DNA of 64,000 nucleotides from Zygnema cylindricum (Eukaryota; Streptophyta; Zygnematophyceae; Zygnematales; Zygnemataceae), in the NCBI GenBank assembly GCA_037447655.1, contig JBBHKE010000549.1, positions 195,010-259,009 of the forward strand, read 5' to 3'. Positions 11,201 to 23,184 of the stretch are shown piece after piece. The notes under the pieces are model-generated. The model did not search any database. It was not told the origin of the DNA and saw nothing but the letters and a program-made list of their open reading frames with translations. The number at the start of each line of letters is the position of its first letter. Position 1 is the stretch's first letter. The translations under genes were made by a program, and so were the position numbers.

Positions 11201-13595
11201 AATTTTGATATCATTTCTTGTAAGCGCTAACAGTTTATGTGAGTTAGGTAACAATTCTTTTAAGCGCTTAGAGTTTGTGTAAGTTAGGAAAAAATTCATG
11301 TTAGCGCTTATAGTTTGTGTAATTTATATAACAACTTTTGTTAGCGCTAGTAGTTTGTGTATTTTTGATAATAATTTTTGTTAGTGCTTACAGTTTCTGT
11401 AATTTAGATAACATTTCTTATTAGCGCTAACAGGTTGTGTAAATTAGGTGACAATTTCTGTTAGCGGTAACTATTTGTGTAATTTAGATAACAATTAATG
11501 TTTTTGCAAACAGTTTATGTAAGCTTGTTACGAATTCTTGTTAGCGATAACAATCTCTGTAATTTAGGTTAAAATTCTTGTTAGCGCTTACACTTTGTGT
11601 AAATTAGGTTACAATTTTTTTTAGTGATAACAGTTTGTGTAATTTAGATAACAATTTTTGTTAGCACTAACAGTTAGAGTTATTTTGATAACAATTCCTG
11701 TTAGTGGTAACAGTTTCTGTAATTTAGATAACATTTCTTATTAGCGCTAATAGTTTGTGTAAGTTGGTAACAATTCTTGTTAGCGTTTACAGTTTGTGTA
11801 AATTAGGTTACAATTTTTTTTTAGCGCTAACTTTTTGTGTAATTTAGATAACTATTTTTTTTAACGGTAACAATTGTGTAACTTAGATAACAATTCCTAT
11901 AAGCGCTAACTGTTTGTGTAAGTTAGTTAACAATTCTTGTTAGTGCTAACAGTTTGTGAAGTTTTGATAACAATTCTTGTTTGCGCTAACAGTTTGTGTA
12001 AGTTTGTTAACAATTATTGTTAGCGCTAACAGTTTGTGTAAATTAGAGGACAAATTCTGTAAGCACTAAGAGTTTGTGTAACTTAGATAACTATTCTTGT
12101 TAGCGCTAGCAGTTGCTGTAAGTTTGGTAACAATTTCTGTTAGCGCTAACAAGTTGTGTAGCTTTGGTGACAATTCCTGTTAGCGCTAATAGTTTGAGTA
12201 ATTTGTATAACAATTCTTGTAAGCGCAAATAGTTTGTTTAGGTTAGGTGACAATTCTTGTTAACGCTAAAAGTTTCTGTAACTTAGGTGACAATTCTTGT
12301 AACCGCTAACAATTTTAGTAAGTTAGGTAACAATTCATGTTAGCGCTAACTGTTTGTGTAATTTAGGTGACAATTTCTGTTAGCGCTAATAGTTTGTGTA
12401 ATTTAGATAACAATTCCTCTTAGCGCTAACAGTTTGAGTAATTTAGATAACAATTCCTGTTAGCGCTAACAGTTTGTGTAAGTTAGGTAAGAATTCTTAT
12501 TAGCCCTAACTATATGTGTAATTTAGATAACAATTCTTGTTCGCGCTAACATTTTGTGTAAGCTAGTTACGATTTCTTGTTAGCGCTAACAATGTGTGTA
12601 AATTAGGTGACAATTTATGTTACCGCTAATAGTTTGTGTAACTTAGATAACTATTTTTGTTAGCGCTAACAGTTATGTAAATTAGGTTACAATTTTTTTT
12701 AGCGCTAACAGTTTGTGTAATTTAGATAACAATTCTTGTTAACGGTAACAGTTTGTGTAATTTAGAAAACAATTCCTTTAAGCGCTAACCGTTTGTGTAA
12801 GTTAGGTAACAATTCTTGTTAGCGCCAATAGTTTGTGAAATTTAGAAAACAATTCTTGTTAGCGCCTATAGTTTGTTTAGGTTAGGTAACAATTTTTTTA
12901 GCGCTAATATTTTGAGTTATTTAGAAAACAATTTTTGTTAACGCTAATAGTTTGTTTAGGTTAGGTAACAATACTTGTAAGCGCTAACAATTTTAGTAAG
13001 TTAGGTCACAGTTTCTGTTACCGTTAATTGTTAGTGTAATTAAGGTGACAATTTCTGTTAGCGCTAATAGTTTGTGTAATTTAGATAACAATTCCTCTTA
13101 GCGCTAACCGTTTGTGTAAATTAAGTGACAATTTCTGTTAGCACTAACAATTTGTGTAATTAAGATAACAATTCGTGTTAGCGCTTACTGTTTGTGTAAG
13201 TTATGTAACATTTCCTGTAAGCGCTAGCAGTTTGTGTAATATAGATAACAAATCGTGTTAGCGCTTACAGTTTATGTAATTAGATATCAATTCTATTTAG
13301 AGCTAAAAGTTTGTGTCACTTAGATGACAATTCTTGTTTGTGCTAACAATTTGTGTAAGTTAGGTAACAACTCCAGTAAGCGCAAACAATTTATGTAATT
13401 TAAAAAACAATTTTTGTTAGCACTAACTGTTTGTGTAATTAAATAACAATTCCTTTTAGCGCTTACAGTTTGTGTAACATAGGTTACAATTTTGTTAATC
13501 TAACAGTTTTTAGAGAATAATTTGTTTGGGCCATTGATTGTGTAAGATAGGTAAGAATCCTGTTAGTGCCATTAGACGCAATTTAGTGATAATTT
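8210..13595. repeat. Sat1 satellite array, block 2
   Basis: About 134 copies of the 40-bp monomer, the longest uninterrupted block. Homogeneity is low: monomers differ at several positions, mostly in the GTAATTTAGATAAC segment. Internal segmental duplication is visible. The variant GTGAAGTTTTGATA with its neighbours occurs at 10351 and 11956 (offset 1605 bp), and the surrounding 500 bp or so are also alike. The last 100 bp before the LTR are degenerate. No ORF of note. Confidence 0.96.
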
Positions 13596-14414
13596 TGTTG
13601 CATTATTCTAATACTGGTGCTGAGGAGCAGCAATAGTGGTAGGTAGACATGATACACTCCTCAAAGCCTCAAGAATTGATCAAAAAGTTGCTTTCAAGTG
13701 CCCAAATCTTATAAAGCATCCAAATTCACAAAACTCTATTAGATTATAGAGTATTATAAATACTGACAACTCTTAAAGTTTACGCACTATTGACGAGACA
13801 ACACTTAGGATATAATACTCAAAAGTTTCCTAAATAGTGTATGAAGTTTACTACTTGGAAGTCTGGATACATAAAAAGCTCTAAGTCCTTAGTCTTATAC
13901 TTTCGGTGTTCTATCGCCGATACAAGGGTACCTGAGAGGTACGTCAAAATATCAGCCTACCTACTGAGATCTATGTGTTCCTAATCGTGCCAACCTAATC
14001 AATCATCGTACAGTCAATATTACTCAGAATCTATATTACGTGATTCTACAAATACTTGTCGGCTAAGTCACTTGTGATACTCTTATGAATCTCGTCCGTT
14101 GACCTGATTCGTATCAATCTAAGCTGCGTTGTCCCGTATTATTTCACATTCACATCACCCGCGGCTACAATGTCTTGCACCGAATCATATCCAAGATAGC
14201 AGCAGCTGCGTTGTCTGTACGGATCATATCCAAAGTAACCGCAGCTACGTTTGTCCTGTTTGTCTCCCAGCTTCGCTACTGTGCTACTCTCTGCATAGCA
14301 GCTGCGTTGTCCTGTACTACACTCAAGTGATGACGCATATCCTTACGCTACAAATTACTACCTTTTCTACCGTCATACTAATATACCGAGATTTAAAGTT
14401 TTTCGAAATCAACA
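13596..14414 (-). repeat. 3' LTR of a truncated family 1 copy
   Basis: An 819-bp LTR that starts TGTTG and ends ATCAACA on the plus strand. The minus-strand gag-start segment is present but damaged near 13600-13660. The U3 side holds repeated CAGCTGCG and GCATAGCAGC motifs (about 14180-14320). It is preceded by the polypurine tract on its right. Confidence 0.82.
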
Positions 14415-14757
14415 CTCCCCTAAAGCTTTAGACTCAGTGTATCAGCGCAACTGCGATGTCGCACTTAGTGCATCATGGTAGGATAGCAGGGCAGTCATAG
14501 CAGTGCACCATAGCAGCGCAACATGACAACATAGCAGTGCAGCAAACCAACTAATCACTTGGGTCCACTACATCCTAATTTTGGGCTATCGCAGCATGGC
14601 AGTATCGCACTGGAGCTACTCACCTATTCACTTAATCCCACTGCGTTCCTACAATACTTCAGCTTAGGAGCATGGAGGGCTTTAGTGAGCATATTAGCAA
14701 TTATTTTTGCATCTAGCAAATAACATAATTTAATCACTTTAGAGAACACTTTTTCGC
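14415..14757 (-). pseudogene. 3' end of a family 1 pol, then breakpoint
   Basis: Contains the polypurine tract (14415-14433) and an AGCA-rich untranslated stretch. The C-terminal end of RNase H follows, at about 14640-14757, equivalent to the L-C-Y-L-P-D...A-D-M-L-T-K-A-L region. It ends abruptly inside the RNase H coding region, where a plus-strand copia fragment begins head-to-head. It cannot encode a functional product. Confidence 0.8.
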
Positions 14758-17648
14758 AGTAACAGGAACTAGAGATGCTAGCAAAATGTACCAAATGGAC
14801 ATGGTGAATATATAGAAAATGATGTTCTCTACTCCAGTGTCGAATCTGATAATGAGTTGTGGCATTAGAGATTAGGACACATGAATTATGATAGTCTAAA
14901 GAAAATGGTGAACTCGGGAAAAGTTGATGGAGTTTCTCTCACATCTCATCCTATAAAAACATGTGACTGTTGTTCACTTGGCAAGATTCACAAATTGCCA
15001 TTTCCACAGAAAACAGACCATAGATCATAAAAAGTTGTGCAGCTCATCCATTCTGATGTTCTCGGTCCTTCACAAGTGGCTTCGGCTGGAGGTGTCCACT
15101 ATATGGTCACATTCACAGATGACTACTCAAGGGTCACCAAAGTTTACTTCATACAACATAAGAGTGAAGTAATTAATCACTTCAAATAGTTAAAGTGTGG
15201 GCGAAAAAGCTTCCAAGAGTTCCAATATTGGCGCTAAGATCGAACAACGAGGAGAATACACATCGAAGGAATTCAAAGAATTTCTCCTTCAAGAAGGTAT
15301 CAGTCACAATGTTACATTTCCATATACAACGGAACAAAATGGTGTTTCTGAGAGATTAAATAGGACATTGACAGAGAGTGCTCGGTCCATGCTTGCAGAT
15401 AAAGGGCTAGATTTGAAATCCTGGGCTGAAGCGCTTAACTGTGCTATTTATATTAAAAATAGAATTGCTTATAGGTCTGTTATCACTACACCTTATGAGC
15501 TTTGGACAGGGGAAAAACCTGATGATAGTCACTTTAAAATCTTTGGCAGCAAGTGTTTTATTTTAAATACTTCACAGGATAGATGGAAAATGGAGGCTAA
15601 AGGCTTACCTGGGATTTTCATGGGGTATGATGATAATGCAAAAGGATATAGAGTTTTTGTACTTGAGAAACAAAAAGTGATTGTTTCTAGAAATATGCAG
15701 ATTAAAGATGAACAGGATTCGGTTGACCTTTTTAAAGTGCCAGAACAACGTGCAAAGGAAAAACAAGAATATGCCATTTTTCACCATACGCAGCGAGTCT
15801 ACTTTCCACCGGCAAGTGGGACACCTCTTCTTTCAGTTCCTCTGGTGCCTTTACAAGATGCTTCACCACAAGCTACATCGCAGGTGGAAGGAACTACTAC
15901 ACATTCTGTACCAGATCACGTTACGAGTCAAACTAAACAGAAAAATCAGAAGTTGCCAACAATCTTAGCCTCAGAATTTCCGAGGGGAAAGATATCTAGC
16001 AGCCGTCTGCAAGCAAGCTCTCACTTTGTTTTTTCTGCAGCTACAAAGGAACCTCTTACGATCCAGGAGGCCTTCTCATCACCTAAGAGAAATCAGTGGA
16101 TCCAGGCGGCAAACGATGAAATGAAGTCCATTATAGAGGCACAAACATGGGAGCTAGTGGATCTTCCTCCGGGCAGGAAAGCCATCGGCAGCAAATGGGT
16201 ATTTAAGGTGGAGCTAAACGCCGACAATACCATCGAAAGGTATAAGGCCAGACTAGTGGCTAAGGGATATAATCAAAAAGAAGGTATTGACTTTGAGGAA
16301 ACCTTCTCCCTAGTTGTTAGATTTCCCACTGTCAGAATTTTGCTAAGTCTAACGGCTATAGAGAATATGGAAATACATCAGATGGATATTTAAACTGCTT
16401 TCTTGCATGGAGTGTTAGAAGAAACAATTTATATGAAACAACCTGAAATGTATGTTGAAAAGGGAAAGGAAAAATTAGTGTGTAAATTGATGAAATCTTT
16501 GTATGGGCTAAAACAAGCCCCGCGTCAGTGGAATCTGAAGTTAGACGAGTTTTTAATTGGGCTAGGTTTTAAGAGAACTAGCTCAAATCATTCTATATAT
16601 GTTCTACAAGGAGAAGATGGGGTAATTTACATTGTTGTATATGTGGATGATCTATTATTTATAAGTAAGTCAATGAATGAAATAAACCGCATTAAAGCGG
16701 CTTTAAGGTCTAGGTTCGAGATGAAGGACCTCGGTGAGGCCAAATATATCTTAGGAATACAGGTAGAAGGACACAAAAACAAGAGGCTGATTATGTTGAC
16801 CCAGAAAGAAGCAATAGGTAACATGCTAGAGAGATTTGAAATGAAAGATGTGAAAGATCCGTAACTCCCATGGAATTTAGGCAGAAATTGGAAAGAATTG
16901 ATACAGATTCAGGCATAATTGTTTGTGAGAGTCTAGAAATAGGGGAGGAAGAGTTTATGGCTTCAAAGCCATATAGACAGGTTGTTGGAAGTCTTATACA
17001 TTTTATGAATTGTACGAGACCCAACATTGCGGCAGTTGTGGGAGTCTTGAGTAGAAGTCTCCAAAATTCTTAAAGGGCAAATTGGGAAGCAGCGAAAAGA
17101 GTGTTGAAATATCTTGTAAGTACTCGAAATCTCAAGCTTGTTCTCGGAAGAGGAGAGGTGAAAATCCAGACGTGGAGCGATGCTAGCTATGGGGACATGC
17201 CAAGCCGAAAATCAACGACAAGCTTCGTACTAAAGATTGGAGATGGAACTTGCTGCTGGAGTAGCAAATAACAAAAGGTTACAGCTCAATCCACAATGGA
17301 GTCATAATATATGGCAGCAGCTTCCGCCCTGAAGGAGCTCCTATGGGTCAAGTCCATTCTACAAAAACTTCGGTATATGCAAACTGGCCCTCAAGCTATC
17401 TGGTGTGACAATCAAGCTACCATAGCAATTGCCTCTAACCCCAGCCATCACTTTAAGAGCAAACACATGGATGTTATATTTCACTTTGTTAGATAAAAAG
17501 TACTTGCAAAAGTCGTTAAATTCTGTTATTTACCAGATGAGAATATGGTGGCTGACATGTTAACAAAAGCCCTTCGTGCTCCTAAGTTACAGTTTTGCGG
17601 AGATGCTGTTGGACTAAGAGAGTAACTGAGTCTAAAGATTTAGGGGAG
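14758..17648 (+). pseudogene. 5'-truncated family 1 gag-pol remnant
   Basis: Begins in the GAG-pre-integrase domain (STRDASKMYQMDMVN) and runs through HHCC, integrase core, RT and RNase H, with several disruptions. There are stops in the pre-integrase part, a frameshift near 15190-15250 just before the second integrase aspartate, a stop at 16391-16393 and breaks near 16862 and 17073. The longest open segment is 15197-16393 (398 codons), covering the integrase C-terminus and the RT fingers up to QMDI. A second segment (16403-16864) contains YVDDLL. It ends with a polypurine tract (CTAAAGATTTAGGGGAG). Gag, PBS and 5' LTR are missing. Confidence 0.9.
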
Positions 17649-18646
17649 TGTTGTAATTTATAAATCTTTATTTCAGTTTATAGGGGTAAAAAAAACTTAG
17701 GATATTTTTTCTAGTAATACTTACCTTAATCAATGTTACAGTAGCAAAAGGTACAGTAGAGTGTATTCTACTTTTGCAGGGACACGTGTTGACAAAAAAA
17801 CGTATGCAAGTTTTTCCGAGTAGCGCCGACAGTCAAGCATATGTGTCAAAAAGATGACGATGCGATTCACATGATCGGACGAACGGGATCTGTCCCGAGT
17901 ATTCCGGAAACATATGGTACAGCTCGACGGTACCATCGTCAATCGAATATTTTCCAACGGACGCGATTCACTTGGGACCACCAGCGTGATTAACGAGGGA
18001 CCACAAGCGTGATTCGCGTGGGACCACAAATGACGAAGCACTCAAGTGCTTCGTACTACACGACCACATTCAACTAGACTTTAGTGGTCACCGTTGACTA
18101 AGCATTTGGAACGTTTTGTGTACGGTTCAATTTTTGTAAATATTTGAATAACATTAGTTTGTTGTTTAGTGTGATATAAAACAGTGTTCTATTAATCAAG
18201 TTTTTAGAAAATAGTAATTAGGGTTTTGAGGTACAGTGACGTACGGGTAGGATGCTTTGTCGTTAGTCAGCATAATAACCGTAGTAAGGGTTACCCAAAT
18301 TAGTGTAGATCAATAGATACACACTGTGAGTATATAAATTAGGACTTAGCCAATTTTGTAGTATCTTGTTTTGGGAATATGATTTTATAAGGGCAATTTT
18401 TTGGGAAACTTCCAGACATCATATCTTATGGTTTACAAGGTCATTTCGGCTCTAATTTTGGGAACTGTCAGTTTACTGTATTTTGTATCACTGTGTCATA
18501 TTTAAAACATATTGGGTTTCTGAGTCATATTTTGTGTCAATTCAAAGTTGGCTGTTGAGAAGGTACTTTGATAGTTTCTGTTGTTTTTCCATGTCTACTT
18601 CTACTACTACAAGTGGTTCTCCGCCTGCAACAGTAGATGTGATCAG
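17649..18646 (+). repeat. Family 1 LTR, subfamily C (3' LTR of the preceding copy)
   Basis: Starts TGTTGTAATTTATAAATC directly after the polypurine tract. It contains a gag-start segment (ATGTCTACTTCTACTACTAC near 18590) and ends about ten bases short of the expected GAACAACA, where minus-strand pol sequence begins. About 1.0 kb. Confidence 0.85.
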
Positions 18647-21600
18647 AACTTTTCTTTTGAAATCCTAGACTGGTCAAGAATTCATCAAGCTTCATATTCT
18701 ATTGCCTAGGGGCATGTTTTAGGCCGTACAAGGATTTTAACAACTTGCATACTAAGTGCTCTTTTCCTGGTTCTGCATACTTTTCAGGCTGCTGCATGTA
18801 AATGGTCTCTTCTAGTTCTCCATGCAAAAAGGTCGTCTTTACATCCATCTGATGAATTTCCATATCTTCTAAGCAGCTAAGGACAGCAAAATGCTAAATT
18901 GTTGGAAATCTTACAACCAGAGAAAATGTTTCTTCAAAATTGATTCCTTTGTTTTGATTATAACCCTTCGCCACAAATCTGGCCTTATAGCGTTCAATGG
19001 TGTTATCGGGATTTAACTTCACCTTGAATACCCATTTGCTGTCGATCGCTTTTCGGTCCGGAGGAAGGTCCACAAGCTCCCATGTTTGAGCCTCCATGAT
19101 CGACTTCATTTCGTCGTTTGCTGACTCAATCCAGTGATTCCGCTCTCGTGAGGAGAAGGCCTCTTGGATGGTCAAGGGCTTCCCCGAGGTTGCCGAGTAA
19201 GAAAAGTGAGAGTATGCTTGCAGGCGGTTGCTGGATCTTCTTCCCCCCGAAAATTTAGAGGCTGAGATCGTCGGATGTCGCGCATTGCGCTGATTGCGTT
19301 GATTGCGCTGGTTGCGATCCGTGTGTATTGACTGCTGTTGGTCCGGTTGGAACTGAACGGATTGAGGATTTTAGAGAGAGTCCGATTTAGGAGTCACCAC
19401 CGGAGAATGTTGCACCTGCGGGACAATTTTTTGCATGCAATCTAAGATGACATACTCTTGTACTTTTTGCTACTTTTGTTGCTCTGTCATTTGAAATAAA
19501 TCTATGGAGTCTAGTTCATCTTTGACAATAATATTCCTTGCTAGAACTATTTTCTGCCTCTCAAATACAAAGACTATGTAACCTTTAGAGTGATCAACAT
19601 ATTCTAACAAAATACTTGGTAATCCTTTCGGTTCCATTTTTCATCAGTCCGTAGACGTATCCAAGATAAAGCATTGACTACCAAAGACTTTGAAATGACT
19701 AACATCTGGTTTGCTACCTGTCCAGATCTCGTAAGAAGTAGATTCTACTGATTTTGATCCTATTCTATTATTAATTTAAACCGCACAATTTAGAGCCTCA
19801 GCCCAGAATTTCGGATCCACATTTTTATCAGCGAGCATCAACCTAGAGCTCTCCGTGAGAGTTCTATTTAATCTCTCTGACACCCCATTTTGTTCCGAGG
19901 AATGTGGAACAGTTAGTAGATGACTTATTCCTTCCTCGAGAAAAAGGTTTCAAATTCCTTCGCTGTATATTCACCACTATTGTCCGATCTGAGAAGGAAG
20001 ATAGGTAAATCATGAAGTTTTTCAGCCCATGATTTATAGTGTTTGAAGTGACCAAACACTTCACTCTTCTCCTTCATGAAGTAAGCTTTTGTAAACTTGG
20101 AGAAATCATCTGTGAATGTGACCATATATATCATTCCTCTGGCAAATGGAACCTTCGCAGGACCAAAAACATCCGAATGAATTTGTTGTAAAAGTTTTGG
20201 GACCGATGCTCAGACTCTTTAGGAAATGGCAGTCTGTGGATTTTGCCCAACGCGCAGCCGTCACATGTTTTGACCGGCTGATGTGTGATTGATACACCTT
20301 CTATGTTTCCAGCAATGTCCATTTTCCTCAAACTATTATGGTTTACATGGCCTAATCTTTTATGCCACAACTCATCTGAGTGCAAAACACCGGAGTACAG
20401 AACATCATTCTCCTTGGTATTAGCCATATCCATTCGGTACATCTTGCTATTATCTCTTGTACTTGTTATTGCGATTTTGCCATTCTTGCTAACATTTTGT
20501 CTACCATTTTTCAAATTAACCTCAAAGCCTTTACTCTCTACTAAAGACGTAGAAAACATATATTTCTTAAAGTCAGGCACAAACAAGACATTGTGAAGAG
20601 TTCTTTCAGTTGCTTTGCCCTCCACATCCATTAGCAAAGACACATCACCCACAGCACGAGTCTGAACACTCATTCCACAAGCATAATAAATATTTTTCTC
20701 CGGCGTTGTTTTCAGATTTTTGAAGATGGCTTTGTTCCAGCACATATGGGCTGACGCTCTTGTATCCATTATCTATCCAGGGTCCTTCGCGCCCTCCATC
20801 GCTGCCGCCATAGCGAATAGATCCGTTTCATCCTCCTCTGAAAATGTCAAAGTCTCATCCTGGAGTGATGAAGACGCTGAAAATAGTGCATTTCCACGAG
20901 GTGTAGACCCCGTGAAGTTTTTGTAAAACTGACTTTGTTGCCATCCCGGCCTGTATAAACCTGTATCGTTAGCTTTTTTAAGCTTAGGACAAAATTTGTA
21001 TCCATGACCTCTCTCACTACAAGAAAAACATGCATTGTTGGATTGTCTATTCCCACCCTGATTAAACTGTCTGAACTAATTAAACTGATTTCTTAGCTGA
21101 TTAAACTGTCATTTCCTCTCAAAGTCTGAATTAAAAGCCTCTACCTGGTCAAAATTGAGAATATTAGATGTAGCTTCCTCTTCTAGCAAAATATAGATAG
21201 CTAACTGTAAAGTCCAGCTAGCTTTATCTTTCTGTTTGAGCATATCAGATGCTCCTTTTATACTATGAGGGAGACCTCTCATGAGCAACGCTGCCTGTTG
21301 AAACTGAGGAAACTCCCCACTTGCACAAGCATGTGCATCTACAAGGATGCGAAACATGTTAGAATATTCAACCATTGTACCGCCAGTGTACTTATAGTCC
21401 CAAATTTTTCCAGCCAATAAGAGTTCTTCCTGGACATTAGCTTTTTCATAATCATTTTTAAGAGATTTCTAGATATCAATTACTTTTTTCATTTTTATCC
21501 GAGACATAGCTAAGTCCTCAGATATACAGAATTTTAGAATAGAACGAGCTTGCGTATTTTTCTTAGACCATGACGGATCAGATTCATCCAGAGAATCATC

Positions 21601-21709
21601 CAATATGTTCAAGAGATTGACATTCTCAAAATGTGTCTCCACCATATCCGCCCAGTAAACATGCTTTTCACCGAAAAAGATAGGAATTCTTGATAGCATG
21701 CCCATAACC
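18647..21709 (-). pseudogene. 3'-truncated family 1 gag-pol remnant
   Basis: On the minus strand: gag from the PBS inwards (MGMLSRIPIF, then the segment with TGGTMVEYSNMF), CCHC knuckle (CFSCSERGHGYKFC, about 21000), protease with D-T-R-A in place of D-T-G-A (about 20765), GAG-pre-integrase with intact HHCC (LWHKRLGHVNHNSL, CDGCALGK), integrase with frameshifts near 20130 and 19930, and the N-terminal part of RT ending near 18647. The rest of RT, RNase H and the 3' LTR are absent. The protease change and several stops make it non-functional. Confidence 0.9.
21700..21709 (-). other. PBS remnant, anticodon-arm type
   Basis: GGTTATGGGC on the minus strand directly abuts an LTR start TGTTGTTCTACGACC at 21710. 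The first ten nucleotides match the initiator tRNA-Met anticodon arm complement; the following bases have diverged. Confidence 0.7.
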
Positions 21710-21733
21710 TGTTGTTCTACGACCACTGTCATG

Positions 21734-22030
21734 CCGCATCGCGTCGGTTGCCCGCGCACACGATATCATGCCTGCACGCGCGATATTCGGCGTGTGCGCA
21801 CGATATAATGCACGCACGCGCGGTATTGTGCACGCACGCGCGGTATTCTGCACGCACGCGCAATATTTCTCACGCACGCGCAGTATTTCTCACGCACGCG
21901 CGGTATTTTGCACGCACGCGCGGTATTTTATATGCACGCGCAGTTTTATGCACGCGCGCGCGGTTTTATGCACGCACTCACGATTTTGGCACGCGCGCAT
22001 AATTTTCGTTCGCACGTGCAATTTAATTCC
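21734..22030. repeat. GC-rich 20-bp minisatellite
   Basis: About 14 copies of a 20-bp unit of type TGCACGCACGCGCGGTATTG, replacing the LTR that should follow the stub at 21710-21733. The alternating purine-pyrimidine core (GCACGCACGCGCG) contrasts sharply with the AT-rich surroundings. Open frames through it are products of the repeat. Confidence 0.9.
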
Positions 22031-23184
22031 GATTCATATTTTTAGGTTTTATTGAATAGTACTAATTTCGTGCGATATGTTTCATTTCGTGCGTAGGTAC
22101 ACGATTTTCAAAGTTGGACGCGAAACATTGTTTGAGCGACGTGACGCAATTTCGAGTATTTCGTGCTAGACCTTTTATTTCGTGCGGTATGCTTCGATTC
22201 GTGCTTATGCACCCGATTTCGAAGTATGTGCGCGGAGTATCGTTTGGAGGCGTATCGCGATTTTCGGGCTACGCTTCGATACATATATTTATTTAAGTTG
22301 CGATCCCATGTAGGTTCGCGCATACATGTAGTTAGGGAGGGTTTTTACCCTTGGACGGTGGATTTTTGTCAGGCGTACGGCACACGATGTTGGCCGCCTA
22401 TTGGCCAACATCTAAAGTAGTTTCATGCATGTGAAGTAGACTAGAGGTAGGCTAATTTTGCTTAGGCCTAGCGTAGCTCTTACTTAGCCTAATTCTCAGA
22501 TTTAGAGAATTTAGCTTTCGGACAAGAATTTTCTATTGGCAGCGGAGCTTTTCTCTTGCTCTCTCTCTCACCGATTGCCCACGTGTCTTTCTTCTCCTTG
22601 CTAGCTAGCTGTAGAGGCTAGATATAGTAAGACTATTCTCCTTGTTTTTCTGCCCTCGTTTTTAATCCACACGGTCTAAGGCCACGCCTGGAAGGTTTCC
22701 CTCCAAACTTGGTCTTTTGGTGGAAGTGTGGAATTGGAGATCGTGGGGGAGTACATCTGTACCTTGCTGTGCCTTCCGCGGGCAGCTTGACGGTTTGGTT
22801 GTGTGTTTGTGTTTGGTTGTGTGTTTGTGTCTTGTTTGTATTTCGGTTGGCTTGAAAGGAGTGTATTTTTGATCGGATTTGGATTTTCCCTTGTTCCATT
22901 GGAATATTTCTTGCTTTGCTGTCGTAACGGGATAACTCTTGTAGGGAATGTGATAAAGACCAGAGAGCCAAGTGGCTACCTCCTGGCTTAGCATAAATTA
23001 TTGGGTTCACTTCTCTCTAGGGGAGTATTCTTCCCCTTCTTTCTCGGGTCATTTTCACCTTTGTTCCTTCTCATGGTGTATATATTTTATTGACTTTTCA
23101 TATTTATTTTTGTTGTTGTATATGTTTGTGAGCATGACTTTGCTTGTTGTGATGCATGTTTGCTTGCTTGCCTCTCATGCACAA
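22031..23184. other. Unassigned stretch with hairpin
   Basis: About 1.15 kb that I could not match to any other part of the window. The left part has degenerate TTTCGTGCG motifs related to the minisatellite. A perfect hairpin lies at 22386-22412. Pyrimidine-rich sequence occurs at about 22540-22640 and TTGTGTGTTTGTG repeats at about 22795-22835. ORFs are short (up to 125 codons) and show no recognisable domain. It ends at ATGCACAACA, directly followed by Sat1, so it may be the end of an unrelated LTR. No gene is called. Confidence 0.5.
22386..22412. other. Perfect inverted repeat
   Basis: GATGTTGGCC, a 7-nt loop GCCTATT, then GGCCAACATC. It is the only strong hairpin in the unassigned stretch. 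No U-tract follows, so it is not a bacterial-type terminator. Confidence 0.8.

Noticed and set aside
8210-13595. CRISPR array
   Set aside because: Repeats are contiguous 40-bp monomers with scattered substitutions and no unique spacers, no leader and no cas genes; the setting is eukaryotic.
8140-13620. Satellite as the internal region of a non-autonomous LTR element, because LTR gag-start segments abut the arrays
   Set aside because: The gag-start segments are part of the LTRs themselves. The solo LTR at 24694-25634 has Sat1 in phase on both sides with a GTTAC duplication, so the satellite is the target, not the cargo.
21712-22055. Open frames of about 95 codons rich in Ala/Arg/Thr
   Set aside because: They are translations of the 20-bp minisatellite in several frames.
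22386-22412. Rho-independent terminator
   Set aside because: There is no following U-tract and the context is eukaryotic.
22633-23010. 125-codon minus-strand ORF as a gene
   Set aside because: Low-complexity Thr/Gln/Asn repeats from a TTGTGTGTTTG DNA repeat, no domain, no supporting context.
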